Virus record (IMG/VR): IMGVR_UViG_3300008267_000710
Span: 1 to 28,805 of that record
DNA from: a virus
DNA length: 28,805 nucleotides
Strand: one strand, 5' to 3'
The notes under the pieces were generated by a model. The model worked only from the letters and a program-made list of their open reading frames with translations, did no database searches and was not told the origin of the DNA. A program made the translations under genes and the position numbers. Of this stretch, positions 15,585 through 26,800 are shown in pieces (the stretch's first letter is position 1; every line of letters starts with the position of its first letter).

Positions 15585-18500
15585 ATGTCAGATAGTTTTT
15601 TATCATTTGGTTCATCGGCTCAGTTTAGAAACACTTTGATTGCTAGAAATTTAGCACCATATAGTGTTCCTGGTGTTTTTGCACCACAATCAAGTAATGT
15701 TAATTATGAAACAAATCTAACAGTTACAAATGTAATTGACTCACCAAATAATTTAGTATCTACAAATAATCAAGCAAATATATTATATCCTTTAAATGAA
15801 TACGGACCAGATGGTGGATTTGGAACACCAATTGGTTTAAGTAATACACCATTAGCTGTTGACTCTAATAAAGGACCATACGACCCAAATGATACAGTAA
15901 TTGATTTAGTAAATGAGTTTTTTATAGATGCGGCATATGTTCAAAATACTTATGGTCCACAAGGTGGTTTTAACAATTTTGTAATAATTACAGATATTAT
16001 TAAACCTGGAAAAATTTATCAACCATATTGGGAACCACCAACATTTGCACCATCATCATATAGTCCATATGACATTTTAATTAGTAATAACCCAACAGGA
16101 AGTAATGGAAGTTTATCACAAGATTCATATATTATACAATTAGGATCAAGTGTCTTAAAAGATTTATTATTACAAAATCAAAATTTTTACACACAACAAA
16201 GTTTACAGAGCCAAGATTCAATAAACTTTAGTATAACAGTTGATGATGTAAACGATAACTATTTAAGTCGATTAGGTGGATCATATGTTCCATTTTCTCC
16301 AATACCTGGTGATTATTTTTTAGATGGTACTACAAACAGAACAACCGATACACTTGGTGAAGCAATAAATTTAGTTGCCGGTAGAAGTACTTTATTTGGG
16401 GGTGCGTTAAATGGAGGGTTAACAAGAGCTGTTAATCAATCACAATTATTTTTAGAAAATACCAATGACGGACAAAAAGGTATTATGTTTGCAAACATTT
16501 CTAAAAACATATACAGACCAGCTTATGGTGGTTCACTTTTAGCGGGTATTGGTACAAATTTACTAACAACAGGAATAAATAGTTTAATTGACGGTTTTGG
16601 TGTACAATTACCAGGAGCATACTATGTTGGTTCCACTTTATCAGAACCTGCATATTTGGAATCACCTATTGATGCTGTACCAACAGATGTTTTTGGTAGA
16701 GACACCCAAGCTATTGTTTTTGGACCAGATGTATTAGGTAAAGAATATGAAAAAAATCAAGAAAAAATTAATTTTGGTTTAAAAGCTAAAACATATACAA
16801 ATAGCGGAAGTATTGACGGTGAATTTATTTGGACATCACCAAAATATAAAGATAATGCTGGTTTTTATGTATCACCTGGTGGAGCCCCAACATCACTTGA
16901 TGATACGTTTAACTTTGTTGAAGCAAATTACAATAGAAATTTATCAACAAATATTGATTTTAAACCTGGGTCAATATTAGATGACACACAAAGATTAATT
17001 AATTCTGCGGATAGTTTACAAGGTGAAGCTAGATTAAAACACGTTGGGAATGCAATGAACCAAGTATCCAAGGTATTCAGTGATGGATACAAAGAAATGA
17101 CAAAAGGTTCACAAGTATTGAGGTATAATGATAATACAAACGGTACTGAAGCTGGTATAGAATATTGTAGAGTTTTTACAAAAGATACACCATATTTTAC
17201 ATTTGGTGATTTACAAAAGTCTGATGGTATTACAACTGCTGGTAGAAAATTTTCATATTCTGTATTTGATAGTACATACAATTTAAATATTGCACCATTA
17301 AGAGGCGTTGATTCAACAAACATCTTTAATAATAAAGTTAAAAAATATATGTTCTCAATTGAGAATTTAGCTTGGAGAACATCTGATAGACCAGGTTATA
17401 CTTATGACGAACTACCAGCTTGTGAAAGAGGTCCAAATGGTGGAAGAATTATGTGGTTTCCACCTTATGATATTAGTTTTAGTGATGATAGTAAACCAGA
17501 TTTTGGCTCAACAAGTTTTCTTGGAAGACCAGAACCAATTTATACATATAAGAATACATCAAGAAGTGGTTCATTAAAATGGAAAATAATTGTTGATACA
17601 CCAGCATCACTAAATACAATTATTGAAAAACAATTAGCAAACACACCAAAAGAAAGATTAGATTCAATTGTTGATTCTTTCTTTGCTGGTTGTACAAAAT
17701 ATGACTTATATGAATTAGGTATTAAATTTAATACAATACCAACAAGAGATTTATTTACATATCAAGAATTATTAAATAACCCAAGACTAACAACAGAAGA
17801 GTTTGGACAAGTTGTTTCTGAAATACCAACAGAAAATGTTGTTACAAGTACAGAAGAATCTGGAAGTGCCGGATTAAACACAACTGGCGGTCAGAACACA
17901 ACAACAGCTAAAAACAATCAAGACAATCCATTTAAAGACCTTGAGGGTTTAGGGTTTTATTTTAATCACAACGCACCAACTGGGGCTGGAAGTGAGACAT
18001 CTGCTGAGGATTTTGGAACTCTTTTTGAAAATTATAAAATACAATATGAAGAAACAAAAAATTTAGAACCAGGAGAAACAATTTTGGGAGATCAAACATA
18101 TATAAAAGGAGAAGTACCAACTTTGTGGAACTCTGTAATCACTGGTAATTTTGATAAATTATCAAAATCTTTAATAGAAAATACAAACAATATTTTAAAA
18201 GAAGGTGGTAGAGTTAAATATATGTTAGAAGGGACATCTTCAGCACCAGGTACTGAAACTTATAACGAAGAGCTCGCAAAAAGAAGAATTTCATCTGTTG
18301 AAAAATGGATTTTTTTACAAAAAGATAGTAACGGAACTTCATACCAGGACCTTATTAAAGAAGGAAAAATAATAATAGATAGTAACCCAATTGGTGAAAA
18401 AATTATTATCCCAATTGGTGAAGCACCATTTACAAAATCGATTAATTGTAACGAAATTCCTAAACAAAAAATAATAGCTGTTACAGCAGGAGGAGGGACA

Positions 18501-19637
18501 TCGAATGTCCCACCAACAATTGTTGCAACAACAGAATCTAAACAATTTTCTTTACCAGCTATGGCCTGTAGACGTGTAATCTTGAAGGCAACATCAGTAA
18601 CACCACCAGAACCAGAAATACCGGTTAACACAGAGAGTAACCCAGAAGAAAAAAAAGTTAATGAAACTAATCAAACAAATAATGATGTTACAACAAACAC
18701 AAAAAAACCAATTCCTCAAGTTGATGTAACACAAAAAATAAAAGAAGGTATTTCTAAAAAAGTATTAAGACAATTATTTACTGAATGTGATTATTTCCAA
18801 GTAATAAAGGAATCTAATCCGATGGTTTACGATACGTTTAAAGAAAAAATAAAATATTTTAGTCCGGCATTTCACTCAACAACACCAGAAGGTTTAAATT
18901 CAAGGTTAACATTTCTTAATCAATGTACAAGACCTGGACAAACAATACCAGTTATTGGTCCAGACGGTAGACCAAAATATAACGACGCATTAAATACTGC
19001 TTTTGGTGCTCCACCTATTTTAGTTTTAAGAGTTGGTGACTTTTATCATAGTAAAATTGTACCAACAGGACTACAAATTGCGTATGACCCATTAATTTTT
19101 GATATGAACCCGGAAGGTATTGGTATACAACCTATGATTGCAACTGTAACATTATCTTTTAATTTTATTGGTGGTATGGGATTAAAAGAACCAATTGACC
19201 AACTACAAAACGCTCTATCTTTTAACTATTACGCTAATACAGAAGTTTATGATGAAAGAGCAACAGCAACTGAAGATACTTCAGCAAGAGATAAATATGT
19301 TGTTGAAAAGATATTGGCTAATCAACCAACAGTGACTCAAAATCAAGTACAAAATCAACAACCAAAAAAAGGTGGAGACACAATCGGAACAATTTTATCA
19401 ACAACCCCAATTAGTGGGACAACAAATGAAACTGGTGAAATTGAATATTCTTCACTTATGAAAGAATTGTCAGACCAAACAAATAACTATTTTAAAACAG
19501 TATTTAACCAATTAAAAACAATTCAAAACACAACAAACTATGGAATGTTACAATTAGTTGGATTCAAAAGAAAATACTCAAAAGGTGATTTGTGTTTTTT
19601 TAGTGATAATAAATTACCAACAAATATATATGGTTAA
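15585..19637 (+). CDS. baseplate tail-tube cap/initiator protein (gp48/gp54-like) with OmpA-like insertion
   Basis: This 1350-aa protein has two segments that recall tube-cap proteins of contractile injection systems. About residues 624-672 hold MWFPPYDISFSD and FLGRPEPIYTYKNTSR. About 1140-1195 hold PPILVLRVGDFYHSK, VPTGLQIAYDP and a PMIATVTLSFNFIGG strand. T4 gp48 and gp54 are only 320-364 aa. Much of the extra length is an N-terminal region with YGPDGGF/YGPQGGF repeats and a middle insertion (about 855-925) that looks like an OmpA-like peptidoglycan-binding domain (VKYMLEGTSSAPG, then YNEELAKRRISSVEKW). Long Thr/Asn-rich linkers flank the insertion. The end overlaps the next gene's ATG by 8 nt. 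The tube-cap call is by pattern only. Confidence 0.55.
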   Translation: MSDSFLSFGSSAQFRNTLIARNLAPYSVPGVFAPQSSNVNYETNLTVTNVIDSPNNLVSTNNQANILYPLNEYGPDGGFGTPIGLSNTPLAVDSNKGPYDPNDTVIDLVNEFFIDAAYVQNTYGPQGGFNNFVIITDIIKPGKIYQPYWEPPTFAPSSYSPYDILISNNPTGSNGSLSQDSYIIQLGSSVLKDLLLQNQNFYTQQSLQSQDSINFSITVDDVNDNYLSRLGGSYVPFSPIPGDYFLDGTTNRTTDTLGEAINLVAGRSTLFGGALNGGLTRAVNQSQLFLENTNDGQKGIMFANISKNIYRPAYGGSLLAGIGTNLLTTGINSLIDGFGVQLPGAYYVGSTLSEPAYLESPIDAVPTDVFGRDTQAIVFGPDVLGKEYEKNQEKINFGLKAKTYTNSGSIDGEFIWTSPKYKDNAGFYVSPGGAPTSLDDTFNFVEANYNRNLSTNIDFKPGSILDDTQRLINSADSLQGEARLKHVGNAMNQVSKVFSDGYKEMTKGSQVLRYNDNTNGTEAGIEYCRVFTKDTPYFTFGDLQKSDGITTAGRKFSYSVFDSTYNLNIAPLRGVDSTNIFNNKVKKYMFSIENLAWRTSDRPGYTYDELPACERGPNGGRIMWFPPYDISFSDDSKPDFGSTSFLGRPEPIYTYKNTSRSGSLKWKIIVDTPASLNTIIEKQLANTPKERLDSIVDSFFAGCTKYDLYELGIKFNTIPTRDLFTYQELLNNPRLTTEEFGQVVSEIPTENVVTSTEESGSAGLNTTGGQNTTTAKNNQDNPFKDLEGLGFYFNHNAPTGAGSETSAEDFGTLFENYKIQYEETKNLEPGETILGDQTYIKGEVPTLWNSVITGNFDKLSKSLIENTNNILKEGGRVKYMLEGTSSAPGTETYNEELAKRRISSVEKWIFLQKDSNGTSYQDLIKEGKIIIDSNPIGEKIIIPIGEAPFTKSINCNEIPKQKIIAVTAGGGTSNVPPTIVATTESKQFSLPAMACRRVILKATSVTPPEPEIPVNTESNPEEKKVNETNQTNNDVTTNTKKPIPQVDVTQKIKEGISKKVLRQLFTECDYFQVIKESNPMVYDTFKEKIKYFSPAFHSTTPEGLNSRLTFLNQCTRPGQTIPVIGPDGRPKYNDALNTAFGAPPILVLRVGDFYHSKIVPTGLQIAYDPLIFDMNPEGIGIQPMIATVTLSFNFIGGMGLKEPIDQLQNALSFNYYANTEVYDERATATEDTSARDKYVVEKILANQPTVTQNQVQNQQPKKGGDTIGTILSTTPISGTTNETGEIEYSSLMKELSDQTNNYFKTVFNQLKTIQNTTNYGMLQLVGFKRKYSKGDLCFFSDNKLPTNIYG

Positions 19638-20499
19638 AGATATAAATCAGGGTCAAAACCCAATTGTTATTCAGTTTTCAGGAACACCAAACGTACAATC
19701 AAAATCAGTAAGAGCCGTCCAAAATTTTTTAAAAACAACATTACAAACAAAACAAAATGAATTGAATCAAACCGTAATTGGACCTATAAATGAAATTACA
19801 AAATTCCAAGAAAATTATACATATACATTTAAAAAAATGGATGCTGTAATTTATAATGTAAATTTAACTGGAACTACAAGAGGTGGTGTTGATGGTAAAA
19901 AATTAGAAACCGGTGAAAATAAAATATATGAAATAATTCAAATTGAAGGACAACCTAATTTTGATAAAATGTTTAACCAATATAAGGATTCTGTTTGTGA
20001 TAATCTAAATAAATATGATAAGTTTATTGAAACAAAACAAATTTCAAACCCAGTGCTATTTATTGAACCAGAATCAACATTTACACAAATTGGACCAAGT
20101 GGAGAACTTAATAATAATGACACGAATAGGTTTTATATTATGATGTGTGACACATTTGTTGATGATGCAAAATATAATGTATTTAGAGAACAAATGAAAA
20201 ACATAAAAGAAATTAGAGAAACACCTTCAGAACTAAATCAGTTGGTTAAAATTTTAGATAATTTACAAGTTTTGTTTAAAAAAGAATTTGAATTAGAAAA
20301 AAAATTGTTTGCAGATGTTGAGGTTAGTCCAGAATATAAAACTTTTGATACCTTCAAATTAGATACCATTGAAACTAAGTTTAAATACACAACAGATTAT
20401 CAAGATGTTGTTGAAAGACAAAAAATAATGAGAAGAGTGTATAGCAATAACAATGATAATGTAAATGACACATTCAACCTAAAAGTAAAATTTAATTAA
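19630..20499 (+). CDS. baseplate-operon protein of unknown function
   Basis: This 290-aa protein starts at the ATG at 19630, which overlaps the previous stop (ATGGTTAA). A longer reading from a TTG at 19558 exists, but its first 24 residues lie wholly within the preceding gene, so I reject it. The protein is soluble, with an N-terminal strand segment (NPIVIQFSGTPN), a helix, and Lys/Glu-rich helices in the C-terminal half (about 185-250). I do not recognise it. Its place between tube cap and gp53-like genes, with a 1-nt gap to the latter, argues for a baseplate component or assembly factor. Confidence 0.7.
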   Translation: MVKDINQGQNPIVIQFSGTPNVQSKSVRAVQNFLKTTLQTKQNELNQTVIGPINEITKFQENYTYTFKKMDAVIYNVNLTGTTRGGVDGKKLETGENKIYEIIQIEGQPNFDKMFNQYKDSVCDNLNKYDKFIETKQISNPVLFIEPESTFTQIGPSGELNNNDTNRFYIMMCDTFVDDAKYNVFREQMKNIKEIRETPSELNQLVKILDNLQVLFKKEFELEKKLFADVEVSPEYKTFDTFKLDTIETKFKYTTDYQDVVERQKIMRRVYSNNNDNVNDTFNLKVKFN

Positions 20500-20500
20500 T

Positions 20501-20827
20501 ATGTCACAATTACAATATTTTAATAGATATAGTAACTTTTTAATCAATGGACAACAAACAATTGTTCCTTATATTACATTACCATCAAAGTCTACCGATA
20601 AAAATTATATTTATAAAGTTGGTCAATCAAGACTTGATAAGATATCACAACAATATTATGACTCACCATTTTTTGGTTGGTTAATATTACAAGCAAATCC
20701 ACAATTTACAGGAATGGAAACTAATATACCAGATGGTTCAATATTGACAATTCCATTTCCGTTACTAACTTCATTACAAGATTATAAAAACGAATTAGAT
20801 AATTATTTCTTCTATTATGGTAGATAA
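20501..20827 (+). CDS. gp53: baseplate wedge protein with LysM-like fold, T4 gp53-like
   Basis: This 108-aa protein begins YFNRYSNFLING and has a LysM-type core: YIYKVGQSRLDKISQQYY (about 37-54), then FFGWLILQANPQ, and the closing strand GSILTIPFP. T4 gp53 (196 aa) holds wedges together around the hub and contains a LysM domain, with the same YY...WW/GW pattern. This one is about half the length, so only the LysM part plus a short N-terminal arm is present. It overlaps the next gene by 11 nt. Confidence 0.7.
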   Translation: MSQLQYFNRYSNFLINGQQTIVPYITLPSKSTDKNYIYKVGQSRLDKISQQYYDSPFFGWLILQANPQFTGMETNIPDGSILTIPFPLLTSLQDYKNELDNYFFYYGR

Positions 20828-23800
20828 CAGTGAAAACATTTTAGTAGAATTTGACTATGACAACATATCAGTAATTGACCCAAACAAAGTAATTGACAGT
20901 GAAGGCAATGTAAAAGAAAGATTTGTTAAACAGGAAAATTTAGTATTCTATGCAAACTTAGAGTGTAATGTTCTACCAAGAACTAAACTTGCTGTAGGTT
21001 CCGCATTAAATGATTCTGTTAGAACAATTTCAGTTGGAAAAATTAATTTTTTAAATCCAGGTCAAAAGACTTTTTTAGAAAACACATATACAGATGAAAT
21101 TACTGGTAAAGGTTCTGTAGAGGGTAAAGGTGTTAATCAACCAAAATTAACCGCAGTATCAAATCCAAATAAAACTAATGATTATTATATCACACAAAGT
21201 TTAAATTCAAATGGAAATCCTGGTGCTGTTGATAATGGATTATTAGGTATTACTTCTATAAAATTTACTGTAAATACATCGTTTCAACCAGTAATCGACA
21301 TTGATCTTGAAGATGTTAAAGGAAGAGCTTTATTTGAAGCAGGAGATAACTCACCATATGCGGCATTTTTCCAATTACCATATCCTGCATTCTATTTAAC
21401 ATTAAAAGGATATTATGGTAAAGCTGTAAGATTTCCAATTATGTTACAAAACTTTACATCAAGTTTTGATCCATCAACTCATAACTTTAAAATCAAGTTG
21501 AGTTTTTATGGGTATAAATACACAATAATGTCTCACATAAATTGGGCAAGTATTTTGGCGGTACCCCATATGTATACCTCAACAATTAAAACCCCAACAA
21601 CATCAACTACAAATTCACAACCTAATCAAACAACAGTTAAAGAAAAAATAACAAGTAAGGGTTATGAAAAAATGAAAGAGTTATATTCTGAATATAAATC
21701 AAAAGGTTTGATTTCAGATGATTTTCCAGAAATAACTCTTACACAATTAAAAACCAGATTGGATACGTTCTTAAAAGATCTTATTGATAAATTCACAAAA
21801 GAAAATCTTGGTGTATTAACCGATATTGGGAATTATGAAACATTAGTCCAAGAGTATGAAAAAGAAGTGTATAGTTATACAGATTCTTGGGCAAAAACTA
21901 ATTTAGATTTTACAAACCCATTTATAATTAAAGACTTAGAAAAAACTAAAGTTTATACTTTTTTAAAAGAAAAAAATTTAGAACAAAGAACTACAGCAAT
22001 TAATGAATTACAAGATAAATTAATCACAAAATATAATGAATTACTTGCAAATAATTTAGTTTTAGGTTTAAATGGTAAATATGTCATTAATGGTAAAGAA
22101 ACACCAAGTAATGTACCAAATACAATAGTTTATAACACTTTTATATACAATACTGATATTACATCATTACTTAATAGTGAAATAGATTTAAACGAAACAT
22201 ATTCTTTTAGAAATGCTGGGAAAAAAGCTACTGGCGATACCGTAATACAGGAATTTAAAGAAAAAATAAGAACTGAATTAAACAATCTTCCAGATACTTT
22301 TGGTTTTTGGTTTGAAGGAACATCTAATGGTAATAAGTCTTTTGTAGAATTGATAAAAGAAATAACAACAGAAGTTAAAAAAATAAGAAAAACAATAGAA
22401 GATCAGTTAACAAAATCACTTGAGGAAAAGTTTGTTGAAAAAAATAATACAATTGGATTTGTCCCAACCGTAAGAAACGTAATGGCCGTATTTTTTGCTC
22501 AAGCTGAAGCATTTCTTAGGCTTATGGATGATGTCCATACCGCAGCATGGGAAGTAAGAGATAACCGATACAGAAAAGAAGCGGTATTTAATAAAAATAC
22601 TGCAGCCCCAAGTGTTGATTATAAAGATGTTGTTGAAAACAATACACCTATTTATCCTTGGCCACAATTAATATTACAAAGTGTAGGTGACGATAAAGAA
22701 GAAAAATTTGAACCAAAATATCCTGGAGACCTTGCTTTTGCATCATCAGTAAAAGCGTTTGTTCCAGAGATATGGCCTGAAGTTCAATTTGTTGAAGAGT
22801 TTATTAAAGGATATACAGAAAGAGAAAGTCCAGAACCAGAACCAGATTATCAAGGAAATTTACAAACAAGACCAGATAGAGTTAGTTTAAATGCTCTTGA
22901 TTTTCCGGTTAATAATGAAGTCTATCAAAATACACAAGAAGTTAAGTTTTTTTATGAAATATATGAAAGACTTATAATGAACAGTTTTTTTAGTAGACTT
23001 AATAGAAAATCTGGTGACGCATTTGGTGTTTATACTGTTGAATCAGAAATGGAAAAAGAAAGTATTAAAAAAGCTCTTGGCGATGATAATCCATTTCTTA
23101 TACAAAAATTAAAAGATTATAACATTAACGCTAGTAATTTTTTAGCTTTTTTAAGACATATTTCTAATCAAGGTGAAGGAGAAAGTTGGCAAAAATTTAT
23201 TAGAGGTGAGTTTACATCTAGCTATATAAAAAATGAAATAAGTGTACCAACCTCACTTATTAATCAAAAAATACTACAAAGTGAAATTTCGAAACCAACT
23301 TTAAGTGTTACAAGTGAAAGTAAGTTAAACTCTTATTTACAAAGTCCTTCAGCTTCGAATGTTTTTGAATTTGGTGATTTATACCCAGTTGTTAATTTGG
23401 ATTATTTGAAAAAATATTTTGCAGATGGAAAAGCTCTACAAAATTCTGTAGATGCATACAAAACAAATGACGTAATGGTGTTTAACACAGATTATAAGTC
23501 AATTTCTAATTTTTTAACATCGGATAGTGACGACACTAAAAGACCATTTACAAATTTCAATTTTAAAGGAGACACATTAAACCAACCTTTAGATTTAACT
23601 AATCTTAAAAACTTTTATCAAAATAGAAAAATAAAAGATCAATTTGTAACTGAAGGTAATGTAAATTATATTAATTATAGTGGTTCATTGATATACAATC
23701 AAACAACCTCTATGTTAAACACCCCTTATTTTGTTAATTCAATATTAAAAGGTGTTAATGAGTTTAGATTTAATACCACAGATTTGTCATCATACAAATT

Positions 23801-26800
23801 ATCGGCTTACTTATTTTTAAATAGTTTACCTTTAGCAACATTAAAAGAAAAATATAAAACTTTTAATTCTGCAACAGATTTAAGTTATTTGTTAGCTGCA
23901 TTCAAAAAGTTTGGTGCAGTACATAAATTACCATATTCTTGGATTTTAAAATACGGCTCAATTTGGTATAGATATAAAAAGTGGAAGACAAGTGGTGTTG
24001 ATATATTAGATGATGTTTGGAAAAATTTTGATTATAATGGAAATTATGACCCAAGTCTGTCAGCAGCAACTAAAAATTATTCAATAACAGCATTTACCAA
24101 TCCTTATGAAATAGTACTTCAAAATACAATTCAAAATACAACAAATATTAATTTAGGATTTTATCCTAAAGTAATTGATGATTTTAATGTTTTTTATCAA
24201 GGTTTAAAATTATTTACTGGAGGAACACAATTAAATGGTATTGGGTCTGTAACTGGAACAACATTTAGAGTCGAATCAGTATCAGATAATATTTTAGCAC
24301 CAGGACAACAAGTATTTGGTAATGCTTTTGTTACTGGGACTGTAATAGTAAACCAAATTTCTGGAACAAGTGGTGGTACTGGTGATTATACAATAAATAT
24401 TTCTCAGAATGTCCCAGTTGGAAACATTTTTGTAATTCCAAATGCACCAAAAACAGCTGTCTCATCATCATCAATACAATCGTTAATTAATGATAATTCG
24501 TTATATGTTATACCATCCGATGGTTCTAAAATAACCAAAGGACCACTTTATGATTTGAGTAATCCATTAAAAAGTTTAAATTTAAAAACTTGGTCCATTT
24601 TATCTGCAACACCAAGTAAACAATCTGTATATGTTCTACCATCTTTCGGTTCAAATATAAATCAAATAAATAATGAATGTTTTAATGCCGCAGGAAATTT
24701 AAAAATACAATTGATTAATAATTCTGCAATTTATAATGGTTCAGTTAGGTCTTTTTGGTTAGCACCACATTATGGTTATTTTGATAATAATTCACTTTTA
24801 AAACCAAATCCAGAACAATACTTTAAACAAATTTTAAATGAAGAAAGAATACAACAAAATTTCTTAATAGATGGTGATAGTACAAAATACACTAAAATTG
24901 ATGAAATGTTTTCTACGTTTGATAAAAGTGTTTTAGATTTATTTGAAAGTGAGTTTTTAAACTTTAGTAGGTCTTGTTATGATTTTAAAACAAACCTTGA
25001 TTTTAATGACGTATCTGGATCATCAACATTGTTTTCATCACTAACAAAAGGACCTACATTAGAAAATGAGGCTTTAAATTTTCAATTTTTAATGAGGTCT
25101 TTAATGAAAGTTACAAAACCAACACAAACAACACCAGATAGTATAATAACGGAAGTTACAAATTTACAAAAAGATAATTTTATTTCAGTCCTTACCAATT
25201 TTTTAAATTATAATGTGGTATTAAGATTAGGAAACCCAACAAACTTTAATAAAAAATTATACTATACATTTTCTACTGAATATTTACAAGACCCAATAAT
25301 ATATCAAGGATATAATCAAGGTTCACCAGGTTATTTACCTTTTAGTGGTGGAAACATTACTTTAGCACAATCAAAGACAATATACCCAGACGCATGGAAT
25401 GCTATGGAATTATATATTGGTTTTTCAGAAATACCTGAATTAAAATATTCAGACAATGGTTCTTACTTGACAGATTTTTTTATTGATGTTAATGTAAAAT
25501 TTGATGAAAAAAATGTAATAGATTTTGCACCACTTATTAAAATATATGCAACAGAAAAATTGAAAGACCCTACATTTAATGGACAAAAGTTTTTTAATTC
25601 AATGAACACATATATTAATGAATCAAACAATTATATCAATAATGTTATAAATGTTATGATGCCAGCACTTCGTAATGAATTAAATAGTGTTCAGATAATA
25701 TCAGCTGGTGCTCAAAATAATAAAGAATTAGGTGAACAAACTAAATTTGAACTTTGGGATTTATTTAAATCAATAAATGATACTTGGATTTCTGGATATG
25801 ATTTAAAAACAAAAACACTATTTGAAGATGTTTTGTTATTTGATAGGGCAAGTAGAGATGTTGGACAAAAAATAATTTTGGATATATTCAAAATAAAAGA
25901 GTTAATTGATAGTAGACAATATAAAAATAATTTTCTTGATATAATTCACACAATACTTAGTGAAAGTAATTTCGTTTATTTTAACCTACCGTCATTCTGT
26001 AATTTTTATAATGTACAAGATGCGCAAAAAAATCCATTACCAAGAGCTGAAGGAACCCTTGAATTTGCTAACTCATTATTTGGTACATTTTTAAATCTTG
26101 ATTATAGAGAGACATCACCAAAACTTGTTTGTTATTACACAAACAAGAATAGTGAACATTTAGATATGAAAAATAATATCGACTATAGGTTTAGAAATGA
26201 TGCTTTTGATTTAAGAAGAGCCAGTGACAATCCTTTAGTTCAAAATTTACAGAATAAAAAAGACTGGGATAAATCTAATAGGGTTGTAGGGTTTAATATT
26301 GATATTGGTGTACAAAACCAACAGATTTTTAAATCATTCGACGTTTCTCAAACACCTGGAAAACCAACATCAGAATCCCTTGAGGTTTTAAACCAAATGG
26401 CAAATATTGATAAGAATAGAAAATCATCAACACAAAATAATTCTTTATACAATTTGTATAAAAATAGAAGTTATTCTTGTAGTGTTGATATGTTTGGTAA
26501 TGCACTCATTCAACCAATGATGTATTTCAATTTAAGAAATGTACCAATGTTTAGCGGACCTTACCTAATCACAAATGTAACACATTCAATTAGTGAAGAT
26601 GGATTTAATACATCGATTGAAGGGACAAGACAACCATTTTACGCTTTTCCAAAAATTGATAATTTTATTCAAACTTTAAGTTCAACAATTTTAAAAACAA
26701 TTCAAGAAAAAATACAACAAAAAGATAGAGAATACCAATCATCTTCCGAAAACATAATTAAACAAAAAAGTATTATAATTGATAATGTAACGGACGCAAC

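Noticed and set aside
16928-17323. 131-aa minus-strand frame within the tube-cap-like gene
   Set aside because: Antisense shadow with no promoter element and no recognisable domain.
18260-18631. 123-aa minus-strand frame with a hydrophobic stretch
   Set aside because: Antisense of the OmpA-like region; the hydrophobic look comes from the reverse reading of Gly/Ala/Ile codons.
19558-19629. TTG start that would lengthen the 290-aa protein by 24 residues
   Set aside because: Lies wholly in the coding end of the preceding gene; the ATG at 19630 overlaps the preceding stop in a normal coupling arrangement.
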